Shown: piece by piece, positions 26,320-38,538 of the stretch
Layout: the number at the start of each line of letters is the position of its first letter
Numbering within the stretch: the stretch's first letter is position 1
Origin: Gammaproteobacteria bacterium
GTDB taxonomy: Bacteria; Pseudomonadota; Gammaproteobacteria; Thiotrichales; Thiotrichaceae
NCBI GenBank assembly: GCA_018822845.1
Contig: JAHJJD010000115.1
Coordinates: 1-64,000, forward strand
Direction of reading: 5' to 3'
DNA length: 64,000 nucleotides
The notes under the pieces: model-generated
The model's database searches: none
The model's input: only the letters and a program-made list of their open reading frames with translations
What the model was told of the DNA's origin: nothing
Translations under genes and position numbers: made by a program

Positions 26320-27404
26320 ACCGGCAACCCCGGCTCGTGTTCGCCCCACGACAGCACCACCCCGCAACCCGGTGTTTCATACAGGTCAATGCGGTCAAGT
26401 TGCGGCAAATTGCCACTGGCTTGTGTGCGTATCCAGCGGGCGATGCTGGCAGGGTCTGGTTCTTCCAGCCCCGGCAAATCATTCAGGTAATGGTGATCAA
26501 GCTGTTTGTAGATTGGGGTGAAAGCTTCTTTCACGTCGCCGTAATCCACTGTCCAGCCAAACACGGTATCCAGCGGTGCGGTCAGGTGCAGGCGCAGCAG
26601 GTAACTGTGCCCGTGCAGGCGGCGCACGCTCTCATCGGGGGCTGCACGTTCCAGCCGTAAGGCGCTTTCAAAACGCTGGTCTTTCCAGATGCGGTAATGT
26701 TGCCCGTCGTAATGGCAGCCAGCAGTGACGGTTTCGTACACGCTGACCCAGGAAAGCGCATCGAGTTCGGGCTTGAGACGATCCCACAGCCAGGCTGCCA
26801 GCATTTCACTGGTGGGGTTTTCCAGCCCCGTGATGTCATTCAGGCAATGGTGGTGGAGTTGATCGTGCAAGGGCTGCCAGACCGCTTCCAGCCGGTCGAA
26901 ATCCACCCCCATGTCCTGTGCTTGCAGGTTCTGGTTAGCGTGCAGGATGACCTCGAAACCATGCCCGTGCATCCGTCCGCACTGGTGGCCTTGCGCTACG
27001 TTTGGCAGGCGGTGGGCAGCCTCGAAGCGGAAGCGCCGCCAGATGTGGGCATTGTCGTGCAAATCCAGGTCTGCACCCTGATGGCGGGTGCTTTGCACGC
27101 CAACGGAAGCTATTCCGGGCAGGGCCATGCGGGCGCGTACCCAGCGGGCCAGATTTTCATCCGTTGGGATCGGCAGGAACTGGTTGAGGTCGTTGTAATC
27201 CAGCGGCGCGACGCAAGCGGCCAGTTGCTGGCGCAGGGTTTCAACCGACTCGGCTCCCTGTACCCGCACTTTGGCGAGGAAACTGTGGCCGTGCAAGCGG
27301 CGGGCGCGGTGGTCTTCCGGTAGGGGGGAATAATTATTCGCCCCTACGATTCGGCAGGCAGCCTCGAATGGGGTGGCGGCGAGGTAGAAAAGGGTTTCGT
27401 TCAT
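26316..27404 (-). CDS. queD: Triple 6-carboxytetrahydropterin synthase (QueD) domain protein
   Basis: 362 residues, about three times the usual 120 of QueD, which makes 6-carboxy-tetrahydropterin from dihydroneopterin triphosphate. Three QueD-like units are visible at about 1-108, 118-240 and 241-356, each with a HGH motif (38-40, 146-148, 264-266). Only the middle unit has the full set: zinc His131, HGH, and catalytic Cys142 in the C-x3-HGH spacing. Unit 1 has Cys17 at the first His position and Ala34 for the Cys; unit 3 has Leu249 and Val260. The flanking units are thus probably structural. Start ATG 27404 overlaps the queC stop as ATGA. The order queC-queD-queE supports the assignment. Confidence 0.88.
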   Translation of the reverse strand: MNETLFYLAATPFEAACRIVGANNYSPLPEDHRARRLHGHSFLAKVRVQGAESVETLRQQLAACVAPLDYNDLNQFLPIPTDENLARWVRARMALPGIASVGVQSTRHQGADLDLHDNAHIWRRFRFEAAHRLPNVAQGHQCGRMHGHGFEVILHANQNLQAQDMGVDFDRLEAVWQPLHDQLHHHCLNDITGLENPTSEMLAAWLWDRLKPELDALSWVSVYETVTAGCHYDGQHYRIWKDQRFESALRLERAAPDESVRRLHGHSYLLRLHLTAPLDTVFGWTVDYGDVKEAFTPIYKQLDHHYLNDLPGLEEPDPASIARWIRTQASGNLPQLDRIDLYETPGCGVVLSWGEHEPGLPV

Positions 27405-28117
27405 GTGCTCATACCAAATTTGGCCAACAGCGGGTCGGTTGCGCCTGCTTCCGCGAAGCCCTTTGCCCGCAACAGGCAGGAGTCGCATTGGCCGCATGGT
27501 TTGCCCTGTTCATCTGGGTCATAGCAACTGCTGGTCAGGCTGTAATCAACGCCGAGTTCCAGCCCCTTGCGGATGATGTCGGCTTTGCTCATCTGGATCA
27601 GCGGGGCGTGGATTTGAAGCTTGTGGCCTTCCACTCCGGTTTTGGTGGCGAGGTTGGCCATGGTCTCGAACGCGGCGATGAATTCCGGGCGGCAGTCGGG
27701 GTAGCCGGAATAATCCAGTGCGTTGACGCCGAGGAAAATGTGTTGCGCTTCCAGCACTTCCGCCCAGCCGAGCGCGAACGAGAGGAAAATGGTGTTGCGG
27801 GCAGGCACGTAAGTCACCGGGATGCTGCTTTCCATCTCGCTGGTGTCGCGGCCTTTGGGTACGGCTATGTCGGCAGTCAGCGCTGAGCCGCCGAAAGCGC
27901 GCAGGTTGATGTCGGCGATGACGTGTTCCTGCACCTGTAGGGCGGCAGCAACCCGTTGGGCGGATTCCAGCTCAACACTGTGACGCTGACCGTAACGGAA
28001 AGAGAGCGCATACGGCTCAAACCCCTGTGCCTTGGCGATGGCGAGGACGGTGGTGGAATCCAGCCCGCCACTGAGCAGGACAACAGCTTTGCGGGGAATG
28101 GTGGAATCTTGTTGCAT
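27401..28117 (-). CDS. queC: 7-cyano-7-deazaguanine (preQ0) synthase
   Basis: 238 residues, standard length. This ATP-dependent enzyme turns 7-carboxy-7-deazaguanine into preQ0. The PP-loop [13 protein letters not shown] is near residue 16. [52 protein letters not shown] and the C-terminal zinc site [18 protein letters not shown] are all family hallmarks. It overlaps the upstream unknown gene by one base (TGATG) and the downstream queD by four bases, so the operon is tightly coupled. Confidence 0.95.
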   Translation of the reverse strand: MQQDSTIPRKAVVLLSGGLDSTTVLAIAKAQGFEPYALSFRYGQRHSVELESAQRVAAALQVQEHVIADINLRAFGGSALTADIAVPKGRDTSEMESSIPVTYVPARNTIFLSFALGWAEVLEAQHIFLGVNALDYSGYPDCRPEFIAAFETMANLATKTGVEGHKLQIHAPLIQMSKADIIRKGLELGVDYSLTSSCYDPDEQGKPCGQCDSCLLRAKGFAEAGATDPLLAKFGMST

Positions 28118-28641
28118 CAGGGTTTCTTGTCAGCTTGCGGCAGGGCGTCCAGTTTATCATGCTTCGTGCGGGGTTCAGCATGGGCTTGCAGAAATTTGCC
28201 GGGGGTGTCGCCAAACATGCGCGCCAGCGCAGCGCGGGTCGTGGCAGCGACCGATTCGCGGCTGAGGCTGCGTGGTGCCAGCAGGACGTTTTGCACGAAT
28301 TCATGGTTGCTGAACAGGATGTTTTCCGGCGCGGGGGAATAGGCGCTATGGGTGGAAATGCGGGCAATGCGCCCCAGATTGATGCCGCGCCCGTCTTCCA
28401 GGATCAGCATGTGCGGGCAAAGCTGTTTGTACGGGTCGGGCTGGGGGAAATCCACCACAGCCAGCAGACGCAATGGAGTGCCGGGGAAATGCACGCCAGC
28501 ATTGATGTCAGTCGTATTGATTTCCACGATGTACAAGGGCTGGCCGAGCATGGCACGCAGTTTTTCTACCTGCTGGTAGTAGTCATGCTTGGGCCACAGG
28601 TTTTCGGAATATTCCATGGAGTTTGGTAGTTTATCGTTCAA
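28117..28641 (-). CDS. Unrecognised gene at the head of the queuosine operon
   Basis: 174 residues, no family recognised. It is cytoplasmic, with no signal or membrane segment. Its stop and the queC start overlap as TGATG, so it is co-translated with queC. Notable stretches are [53 protein letters not shown] and [24 protein letters not shown]. The C-terminus is Lys/Asp-rich and probably disordered. Neither the start at 28641 nor a later ATG at 28617 has a clear ribosome binding site. A role in deazapurine metabolism is suggested by position only. Confidence 0.7.
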   Translation of the reverse strand: MNDKLPNSMEYSENLWPKHDYYQQVEKLRAMLGQPLYIVEINTTDINAGVHFPGTPLRLLAVVDFPQPDPYKQLCPHMLILEDGRGINLGRIARISTHSAYSPAPENILFSNHEFVQNVLLAPRSLSRESVAATTRAALARMFGDTPGKFLQAHAEPRTKHDKLDALPQADKKP

Positions 28642-28695
28642 TTTACAGAAAGCTTGCCGTGCTAGGATAAGCTTCCTCTAGGGTTACGCGGTAAC

Positions 28696-30925
<2,230 letters not shown>

Positions 30926-30934
30926 GTGTTTGCA

Positions 30935-33160
30935 CTATTTCGGTGGGTCTACCATGCGTTGTTCGGCTTTGGAAATGGCTGGATCAGGCTCTTTTGCCGC
31001 TTCTCCAAGCAGGCTGATCAGCGCAGGCGCGGTGCGGATGTGCAAGTCCTGTTGTGGGAACGGAATCTCAATATTGTTGAGTTTCAGGGCAGTTTCGATT
31101 TCCCAGCAGTAATGGGCGTTGACGGCACCGGGGCGTTTGACAGCATCCGGGGTTAGCCATACGACCAGTTCGAAATTGAGGGCGCTGTCGCCAAACCCGA
31201 CCAGCCAGACTTGTGGTTTGCGTTTGGGATCCTTGAGAGTGTAGGGGACTTTCAGGGCTGCATCCAGTACTGCGCGTCGCACGACTTCCTTGTCAGTGCC
31301 GTAAGCGACGCCGAAAGGGATGCGGGTGCGGCGCGATGTGTCGGTCATAGTCCAGTTGACCACCCGCCCGCTGACGAATTCCGAGTTGGGCACTACGATG
31401 TCCACGTTGTCATTGGTGATGATGACTGTGCTGCGCACGCGCATTTCGTGCACTTCACCAGTGACACCGGATTCCAGTTCGACGAAATCGCCGATCTTGA
31501 GGCTTTTCTCAAACAGCAGGATGATGCCGGAGACGAAATTGTTGATGATGTTTTGCAAGCCGAACCCGATGCCGATACTGAGTGCGGTGGCAATCAGGGC
31601 GAACTTGCTGACATCCACACCGATGGATGACAGGCCGATCATGAAGCCGATAATGATGATGGTGTAATGCAGTACGCGCCGGATGACAAACAGCGGCCCC
31701 GCGTTTTCGCCACCCTGCGCCCTGGCGATGCGGCGGAATGTGCCCCTCATGATGCGGGAAATGACCCAGGCTATCAGCAGGATGCCGAGGAAGCGGGCGA
31801 TGCTGAGGGTGGTAATGGGGGTTTCATTGATTTCAAACAGGGGTTTACGCAGGCTGTCTAGGGAGAATTCGACCACCTCGCCTGCCGTATCGGTGACGGC
31901 TGAAACGGCGGCTCTTGCCCCGCCCTGGGCGCGCAACGATTTGCTGCGCAGGATGTCGAGCAACAGGGTGTTGTCGGTGATGCTGCGCTGTACTTTGGTA
32001 ATGATAGCCAGCGTATCGTCGGCCAGGTTGACGCGCTGTTCGCTCAATTGCAGCAGTTGTTCCTGGTCGGCATCCTGTTCCATGGCGTTGAGCATGGCGA
32101 CATTGGCCGTGCTGCGTTCGTCAGCGGTCTGGACGCGCCACTGTTCTGCTTCCTTGCTGAATTGGCTGATCAGATCACGGGCGTCACGGATGAAGTCGCG
32201 TATTTGTTTGTAGTCCAGGTTTTCTCGCTCGGGAGACAGGATAGCGTACAACCAGCTACTTGATTGCAGATTGATTTCCTGCAATTGCGCATTGGTCAGT
32301 TGTGTCGTTAGCAGTAGTTTCTGCTGGGCGTTCAGGCGGCTTTGCGCATTGCCTTCATCCGTGGTGGTGTCGAAGCTGGTGGTTTCCAGGCCGAGCTTTT
32401 CAAGGTCAGTCTGTAATTTGCCCGTTTGATCCTTTGCTGCCGCCAGTTTTTCCGGCGTCGCTGGCTCCGGGTCTGCCTGAGGGGAGAGATGGTCTTGCGC
32501 ATACTGGAACTGGTTGCGTAACAGGCTGCTCTCTTCTGCCAGCTTGTTGATGGATTTCTGCGTCAGTGTGCGTTCTCGGGCGGAGGCGGCCAGCCGCGCT
32601 TGTGTATATATCCAGTCCAGCAGGATGGGGTAGCGGTCAGGGCTGGCCTGGGTGCTTTGTAGGTAATCAATCTTGAGGATTTTGAGTTCGGCTTGAAGTT
32701 TGCTGAGGCTCTGATCAAGCTGTCTGGCCTGATCACGGTGGTTGCGCAGGTCGTTATTTTTGGTTTGCAAGCGGTCATTGAGTTCCAGCATGGCCGGGAT
32801 GCTGTATTGTTCCTGCTGCGGTGGTATTTGTACCTGTTTGTCACTGGCGGGCTGGGGCGCTATGAAGGTGTTTTCCCACTTTTTCAATGCCTGCTCAATG
32901 TCGGGAATCTTGTTGTCGGCGCTGGGGTAGGGAAGTTGCCGCAATTGCGTCAGCAGTTCCTGTACCCGTTTGGGACGCTCTTTTTCGGTGGCCTGGTCGA
33001 AATACTGCCACCAATCGGTGGCAAGATTTTGCAGCTTGGGAGCCTCGGCAGCCGTCAGGTTTATTTCGCCGTTTTCAGCCCCTACATTGCCTGATAGCAG
33101 GAATAGTAGCAAAAAGAGCGCCCCGAGGCGCTCTTTGATGAAACGGAAGACGCAGGTCAT
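30935..33160 (-). CDS. Large MscS-family mechanosensitive channel
   Basis: 741 residues. Start ATG 33160 gives a signal peptide (MTCVFRFIKERLGALFLLLFLL, cut near VGA-EN); the longer frame runs into folE2 and is rejected. The periplasmic N-terminal region (about residues 25-430) is helical and rich in coiled coil (NNDLRNHRDQARQLDQSLSKLQ). It is followed by membrane helices and the MscS core: GIGFGLQNIINNFVSGIILLFEKSLKIGDFVEL, then the beta domain VRSTVIITNDNVDIVVPNSEFVSGRVVNW. This is the layout of MscK/YbdG-like large channels that open under osmotic stress. It starts four bases after the folE2 stop. Confidence 0.9.
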   Translation of the reverse strand: MTCVFRFIKERLGALFLLLFLLSGNVGAENGEINLTAAEAPKLQNLATDWWQYFDQATEKERPKRVQELLTQLRQLPYPSADNKIPDIEQALKKWENTFIAPQPASDKQVQIPPQQEQYSIPAMLELNDRLQTKNNDLRNHRDQARQLDQSLSKLQAELKILKIDYLQSTQASPDRYPILLDWIYTQARLAASARERTLTQKSINKLAEESSLLRNQFQYAQDHLSPQADPEPATPEKLAAAKDQTGKLQTDLEKLGLETTSFDTTTDEGNAQSRLNAQQKLLLTTQLTNAQLQEINLQSSSWLYAILSPERENLDYKQIRDFIRDARDLISQFSKEAEQWRVQTADERSTANVAMLNAMEQDADQEQLLQLSEQRVNLADDTLAIITKVQRSITDNTLLLDILRSKSLRAQGGARAAVSAVTDTAGEVVEFSLDSLRKPLFEINETPITTLSIARFLGILLIAWVISRIMRGTFRRIARAQGGENAGPLFVIRRVLHYTIIIIGFMIGLSSIGVDVSKFALIATALSIGIGFGLQNIINNFVSGIILLFEKSLKIGDFVELESGVTGEVHEMRVRSTVIITNDNVDIVVPNSEFVSGRVVNWTMTDTSRRTRIPFGVAYGTDKEVVRRAVLDAALKVPYTLKDPKRKPQVWLVGFGDSALNFELVVWLTPDAVKRPGAVNAHYCWEIETALKLNNIEIPFPQQDLHIRTAPALISLLGEAAKEPDPAISKAEQRMVDPPK

Positions 33161-33164
33161 GCGC

Positions 33165-34148
33165 TTATGCCGGGTGGACGTATTCGCGCGGGTCGTCGCG
33201 ATAGCCGCCCTCCACGCCCTTGACCACGACGGAAACGGCGTCATGTGCGTGCAGGCTTTCCATGTGGTTGACCCGCAACCAGAAGTCGCGCACGGAAATA
33301 TCGTCATTCAGGGCGGTTTTCAGGCGACGGGCGGCGTCTTCGCAGAACATCAGGTTGGCTGCGTTCAGGCGGGCGAATTCCTGTTCGTCCTCACGCTTGA
33401 CGGTGGCCTGTACGGGCGTTTGCAGTGCGCCTTCCACCCGGTCGATCAGGCTGGTGATGGGCAGGTTGCGTACCTTTTCAGCCAGCTTGACCCGTACCTG
33501 GGCAATGCTGCGCTGGCTGTGCGGGGTGGCACTGATGCCGTTGCTGGTGCCGAGCCAGTCGTAGACAGCAGCGGCGTCCACTGTGGTGGCGTCCTGTCCA
33601 AAGGTGTTGCGGAAACCTTCCTGGATCAATTGGCGGGCCAGGGCGGCGGAACAGGGGCAGGTGGAGGAGTACGGCACTTCCACGCTCAGTTCCGTTTCAA
33701 TCTGGCCGTTACGCAGGGTGGCCGCTACCTTGACCGGGTAGTTTTTCCAGCCGCTGTTGTCGCTGAGCAGGGAGTTGCGCCGTTCGAAATAGTCGAAGCG
33801 GCATTCCAGATAGGCGGCGTCACTGAGGCCATTGTGTGTGTCGACAAACTGGCTAATGGTTGCGCGCAGCACTTCGGGGGTCAGGTCTTGCATACCCAGC
33901 AGGTTATCCAGCGCCACATAAAGGCGTGACATGTGGATGCCCTTGCTGTTGGGGTCGGTCAGATTGACGTAAGCCTGCACCCGTGCGAGGGTTTGCACGC
34001 GGTCGCCATTGGGGCTGCGCAGGAAGACCGGCAGTTCGATCTGGCTCATTCCTACCCAGTTGAGGGTGCCCTTGGGGCCTGCATGAGGCTGCTTGGCGAC
34101 GTCAGGCATGACTGCGCATGGCAGTTCCTGGCAGGCATTGGTAGACAT
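33165..34148 (-). CDS. folE2: GTP cyclohydrolase I, type IB
   Basis: 327 residues of the FolE2 (COG1469) family. This metal-flexible enzyme makes dihydroneopterin triphosphate from GTP for folate and for queuosine precursors. Seen: LNWVGMSQIELPVFL, the conserved Cys motif STCPCSAALARQL, HSQRSIAQVRVKL and EDAARRLKTAL near the C-terminus. FolE2 commonly replaces or backs up zinc-dependent FolE under zinc limitation. Its product feeds QueD, encoded about 6 kb away. The start at 34148 follows GAGGAGTTATAGATA. It appears to head a folE2-mscS-idi transcript. Confidence 0.93.
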   Translation of the reverse strand: MSTNACQELPCAVMPDVAKQPHAGPKGTLNWVGMSQIELPVFLRSPNGDRVQTLARVQAYVNLTDPNSKGIHMSRLYVALDNLLGMQDLTPEVLRATISQFVDTHNGLSDAAYLECRFDYFERRNSLLSDNSGWKNYPVKVAATLRNGQIETELSVEVPYSSTCPCSAALARQLIQEGFRNTFGQDATTVDAAAVYDWLGTSNGISATPHSQRSIAQVRVKLAEKVRNLPITSLIDRVEGALQTPVQATVKREDEQEFARLNAANLMFCEDAARRLKTALNDDISVRDFWLRVNHMESLHAHDAVSVVVKGVEGGYRDDPREYVHPA

Positions 34149-34265
34149 TATCTATAACTCCTCTTGATCCGGGCTGGCTATCTATGGGGTCACAGTAGCA
34201 AAAGTGCAAGGTCTGCGACAATTTTCCTGCCCTTCAACAACGTTTTTCAGCGGGTTCGGCGGAGG

Positions 34266-34754
34266 TTATAAAGCTTTTCGCTGGATATGGAAATAGCCCA
34301 GAAGTGCATGATAGACCGGCCAGACAACAATGCTGCTAAACATGCTGGCCCAGTATAGCAAGCCGCCGCTACCATTGCCGGTTACCCCTTGAATCCACAG
34401 GTTGATCAGCATGTACAGCCCCAGCACAGCACCCAGCAAGGCAATCTGTTGCAGGAATGCTTCTGGCGTCATGCGCAAGCCGAGCCTTACTGACAGGTAG
34501 GCAACCAGCAGGTAACCCAGTGCATGCTGGCCGAGGATCGAGCCGAACAGTGTATCCACCGCCAGCCCGACTACAAACGCCAGCAGCAGGCTGATGCGAT
34601 CCTGAATAATAAGTGCCCAGTGAACAAAGGTGAGGGCAATCCATTCAGGCCGCCAGAACGAAAGTTGTTCACCGAGAGGAATAATCGTCAGGATGATGGC
34701 GATCAGTAGTGTAACAATGACAGCACCGGGAAAGCGGGGTTCACGGACGGGCAT
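34266..34754 (-). CDS. mreD: Rod shape-determining protein MreD
   Basis: 162-residue integral membrane protein of the elongasome. It has about five helices, including VIVTLLIAIILTIIPLG and the conserved GLAVDTLFGSILGQHALGYLLVAYLSVRL. The ATG overlaps the mreC stop by one base (TAATG). It is the last of mreB-mreC-mreD, the usual order, and matches the usual length. Confidence 0.93.
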   Translation of the reverse strand: MPVREPRFPGAVIVTLLIAIILTIIPLGEQLSFWRPEWIALTFVHWALIIQDRISLLLAFVVGLAVDTLFGSILGQHALGYLLVAYLSVRLGLRMTPEAFLQQIALLGAVLGLYMLINLWIQGVTGNGSGGLLYWASMFSSIVVWPVYHALLGYFHIQRKAL

Positions 34755-35662
34755 TAACGGCTCCCCTCTTGCTTGCTGGCTTTCGCCGGTTTGGCGTCAG
34801 TATTTTTTGCTTCCGCTTCGGTTGTGGCTTCGGCAGGGGCCGGTTCCTGACTGATGTCGACTACCGGGGCAGGCACGCCTTCCTTGCGCCAGATCAGCAG
34901 TACGTCGCGGGTGGTTTCATAATTGACCAGCGGAATTGCCTTGACGGTGGCGAAAGGTGCGCCCTGTTTGAATTCGACACCTTGAGGCGCAACCTTGGCA
35001 ACCGGGAAGTTGGGGGGGAACAGCCCGCCCAGACCGGAAGATACAAACAGGTCGCCTTCCTTGACATCGCTGTTGCCGGGCAGATTCCGGAGCTCCAGTG
35101 CTTGTCCGCGCCCCATGCCATTGGCCAGCGCACGCTCGCCAGTACGCTGGTTGCGGACAGGAATAGTGTGGTTGCGGTCAACCAACTGGATGACCTTGGA
35201 GCTGAACGGAGTGACTTCAATCACCTGCCCGTAAACATTTTCTCCCGCCAGAACCACCTGGCTTTCATGCACGCCGTCGCGCGAACCCTTGTTTAGCACC
35301 ACCAGCCCGCGCACCCGGTCATTGGCGGCTTCCAGCGTTTCCGCCAGGGTGAACGTGTAATCGTCGTGCGGGGCGGCATTCAGCATGGAGCGCAGATGGG
35401 CATTTTCCTGCTGTACCGCTCCGAGTATCCTTTGCTGGGCGGAAAGGGTTTCCACTTTTTTTGTCAGGGCTGCATTTTCCATCGCCAGCGTGGTCTGCGA
35501 GGAAAAGAATCCGGCGGTGCGGTTGTAGAAACGGTGGGGAGAGTCGACGCTTACCAGTAACGGATAAACCAGCATTAACGCCGCCGTGCGCACTGGGCGC
35601 AGGGCGTCAGGGTTGCGATAGTCGACGGCCATCAGCATCAGGGCGCTCAGGACAAGCGCCAT
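34754..35662 (-). CDS. mreC: Rod shape-determining protein MreC (start probably further upstream)
   Basis: MreC links MreB to the periplasmic wall synthesis machinery. The given ATG yields 302 residues but cuts into the membrane helix (MALVLSALMLMAVDYRN) and lacks a ribosome binding site. In frame upstream the sequence continues as NDVNYHATPGLSVRF, like the GPSL-x-VRF lead-in typical of MreC. The only initiation signal there is an ATT codon at 35708-35710, with GGAGA five bases before it, so translation may start at ATT 35710. The rest is standard: a coiled coil (MENAALTKKVETLSAQQ), beta domain (GVHESQVVLAGENVYGQVIEV, VRNQRTGERALANGMG) and a disordered Pro/Ala/Glu tail. Confidence 0.9.
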   Translation of the reverse strand: MALVLSALMLMAVDYRNPDALRPVRTAALMLVYPLLVSVDSPHRFYNRTAGFFSSQTTLAMENAALTKKVETLSAQQRILGAVQQENAHLRSMLNAAPHDDYTFTLAETLEAANDRVRGLVVLNKGSRDGVHESQVVLAGENVYGQVIEVTPFSSKVIQLVDRNHTIPVRNQRTGERALANGMGRGQALELRNLPGNSDVKEGDLFVSSGLGGLFPPNFPVAKVAPQGVEFKQGAPFATVKAIPLVNYETTRDVLLIWRKEGVPAPVVDISQEPAPAEATTEAEAKNTDAKPAKASKQEGSR

Positions 35663-35732
35663 GAACCGAACTGAAAGTCCCGGCGTAGCATGGTAATTTA
35701 CGTCGTTAATGGCCGTCTCCGCAAATTGTTAC

Positions 35733-35749
35733 AAGCTTTGAAAAAGCTT
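35733..35749. other. Hairpin between mreB and mreC
   Basis: AAGCTTT and AAAGCTT form a perfect 7-base stem with a 3-base loop, seven bases past the mreB stop. On the coding (minus) strand no T-run follows it, so it is not a full terminator. It might lower read-through from mreB into mreCD or protect the mreB mRNA end. Confidence 0.4.
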
Positions 35750-35755
35750 TTATTT

Positions 35756-36805
<1,050 letters not shown>

Positions 36806-37042
36806 CTAGTCAATCCGGCTTAAGCTAAAAAAATGGAATGCTTTGGAACACGTCCTGTGTGGTTGTCGTTTTTCCACTTACAGGCCGCCCCCTTGGCAGC
36901 CCCAAAAATAATTTGCTAAATGTAGCAATCGCGATCACTTTGGGCAAGCCGGGTTGTATGATAAGTTCATGTTCCGGCTAAATAGGCGTCTTTTTAACAG
37001 ATTGGTCGGCTTTTAGAAAGAAATTATCGCCCTTCAGGGTTA

Positions 37043-37915
37043 ATGAGTGATATGGCAGCAGATACATTAAGACGTTTTATGCTTGAGCGCGCACATGTGC
37101 GTGGCGAATGGGTGCATCTCGACCAAACCTGGCAGGAGATGCTGGCGCGGGCGGAATACCCGGCTTTTGTGAAAACGGTATTGGGGGAGGCATTGACGGC
37201 AGCCGTGTTGCTTTCCGCTACCATCAAGCACGATGGTGCACTGATCCTGCAAATCCGGGGCGATGGCCCGATCCATCTGCTGGTGGTGCAGGCAACGTCA
37301 GATGGAGCAGTGCGTGGGCTGGCTCACTGGAGCCGGGAAGCCGAAAACACTACACTGCCAGACCTGTTTGGTGAGGGTCATATAGCCATTACGCTGGAGT
37401 CACGCAAAAACAGCGAGCGTTACCAGAGCGTTATTCCGCTGGAAGGCGATTCGCTGACGGCGGCGCTGGAGGCTTACTTCAGCCGCTCGGAACAGTTACC
37501 GACCCGTTTGTGGCTGGTTTCGGATGACGTTTCGGCAGCAGGTATCCTATTGCAGCGCCTTCCCCAGCAACAGGCCAGTGACGAAGACTGGTTGCGCGCT
37601 TCCCTGTTGCTGGATACCCTGACGGCTGCGGAACTGGCGCATCTGGAGCCGGAAGAGGTGTTGTATCGCCTGTTCCATGAGGAAGAGCCACGGCTGTTTG
37701 AGCCAAAAGCCATCCATTTCCACTGCGGCTGCTCCCGTGAAAGGGTGGAAAACATGCTGCGCTCCCTGGGTCAGGCAGAGGCCGAAGCGGTGCTGGATGA
37801 GCAGGGGAAAATCGTGATTACTTGCGAGTTCTGCAATGCAGGCTATACGCTGGATGCAGTCGATGTCGGGCGGTTGTTCAAGCCTTCCATGCCGGTCAGC
37901 GATAGCTTGCACTGA
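37043..37915 (+). CDS. hslO: Redox-regulated holdase chaperone Hsp33
   Basis: 290 residues, standard. The N-terminal domain includes FVKTVLGEALTAAVLLSATIKHDGALILQIRGDGPI. The C-terminal zinc switch has the four cysteines HCGCSRERVENMLRSLG and CEFCNAGY. Zinc loss and disulfide formation on oxidation activate the chaperone. The start at 37043 follows AGGGTTA; ATG 37052 is an alternative. It stands alone, 38 bases before the flavoprotein gene. Confidence 0.95.
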   Translation: MSDMAADTLRRFMLERAHVRGEWVHLDQTWQEMLARAEYPAFVKTVLGEALTAAVLLSATIKHDGALILQIRGDGPIHLLVVQATSDGAVRGLAHWSREAENTTLPDLFGEGHIAITLESRKNSERYQSVIPLEGDSLTAALEAYFSRSEQLPTRLWLVSDDVSAAGILLQRLPQQQASDEDWLRASLLLDTLTAAELAHLEPEEVLYRLFHEEEPRLFEPKAIHFHCGCSRERVENMLRSLGQAEAEAVLDEQGKIVITCEFCNAGYTLDAVDVGRLFKPSMPVSDSLH

Positions 37916-37953
37916 ACAAATATCAACCATAAACCAATAACACTGGAAACATC

Positions 37954-38538
37954 ATGCGTGTTCTGATCGTTTACGCCCACCCGAACGCCAACAGCTTCAA
38001 CCATGCCATGCTGGAATATTGCCGCAAGGGTTTGCAGGAAGGTGGTAATGAAGTACGGGTGAAGGATTTGTATGCTGAAGATTTCAACCCGGTTTTGCGG
38101 GCGTCTGATTTGGCGGTACTGCAAACTGGTGCTATCCCGGAAAAAATCAGTCGTGAGCAGGAAGACCTGTTGTGGGCTGACGGGCTGGTGTTCATTTACC
38201 CGTTGTGGTGGTTTGACCGCCCGGCCATTCTGAAAGGCTGGTTCGACCATGTGTTGACCAATGGCACAGCGTTTGAGTACTCGCAGGAAGGTGTAAAAGG
38301 TTTGCTCAAACACCAGCGGGCACTGGTGCTGATTACGGCGGGTGGTTCCGAAGATTATTTCCGCAAGACAGACGCGGAACACCTGATCTACCGCCCGGTC
38401 ACGGATGGCACGCTGGCGTTTTGCGGCATCCGGGATGTGCGCCACAGCATTTATTACAATGTTCCGGCCCTGAGTGATGCGGAACGCATGGGCATTCTGG
38501 AGGACATTGCCACAATGGGGCGTAACTTCGCATGCTGA
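37954..38538 (+). CDS. NAD(P)H-dependent quinone reductase-like flavoprotein
   Basis: 194 residues of the flavodoxin_2 fold. The start MRVLIVYAHPNANSFNHAM is the FMN/FAD phosphate loop. VFIYPLWWFDRPAILKGWFDHVLTNGTAFEY and ALVLITAGGSEDYF are typical of NQO1/KefF/MdaB-like two-electron quinone reductases. The likely role is detoxification of quinones or electrophiles; the exact substrate is open. Its end overlaps the esterase gene start by 7 bases, so the two are probably co-translated. Confidence 0.87.
   Translation: MRVLIVYAHPNANSFNHAMLEYCRKGLQEGGNEVRVKDLYAEDFNPVLRASDLAVLQTGAIPEKISREQEDLLWADGLVFIYPLWWFDRPAILKGWFDHVLTNGTAFEYSQEGVKGLLKHQRALVLITAGGSEDYFRKTDAEHLIYRPVTDGTLAFCGIRDVRHSIYYNVPALSDAERMGILEDIATMGRNFAC

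Noticed and set aside
28642-28695. PreQ1 riboswitch upstream of the que operon
   Set aside because: Only 54 bases separate the operon from amgK and no preQ1 aptamer pattern was seen.
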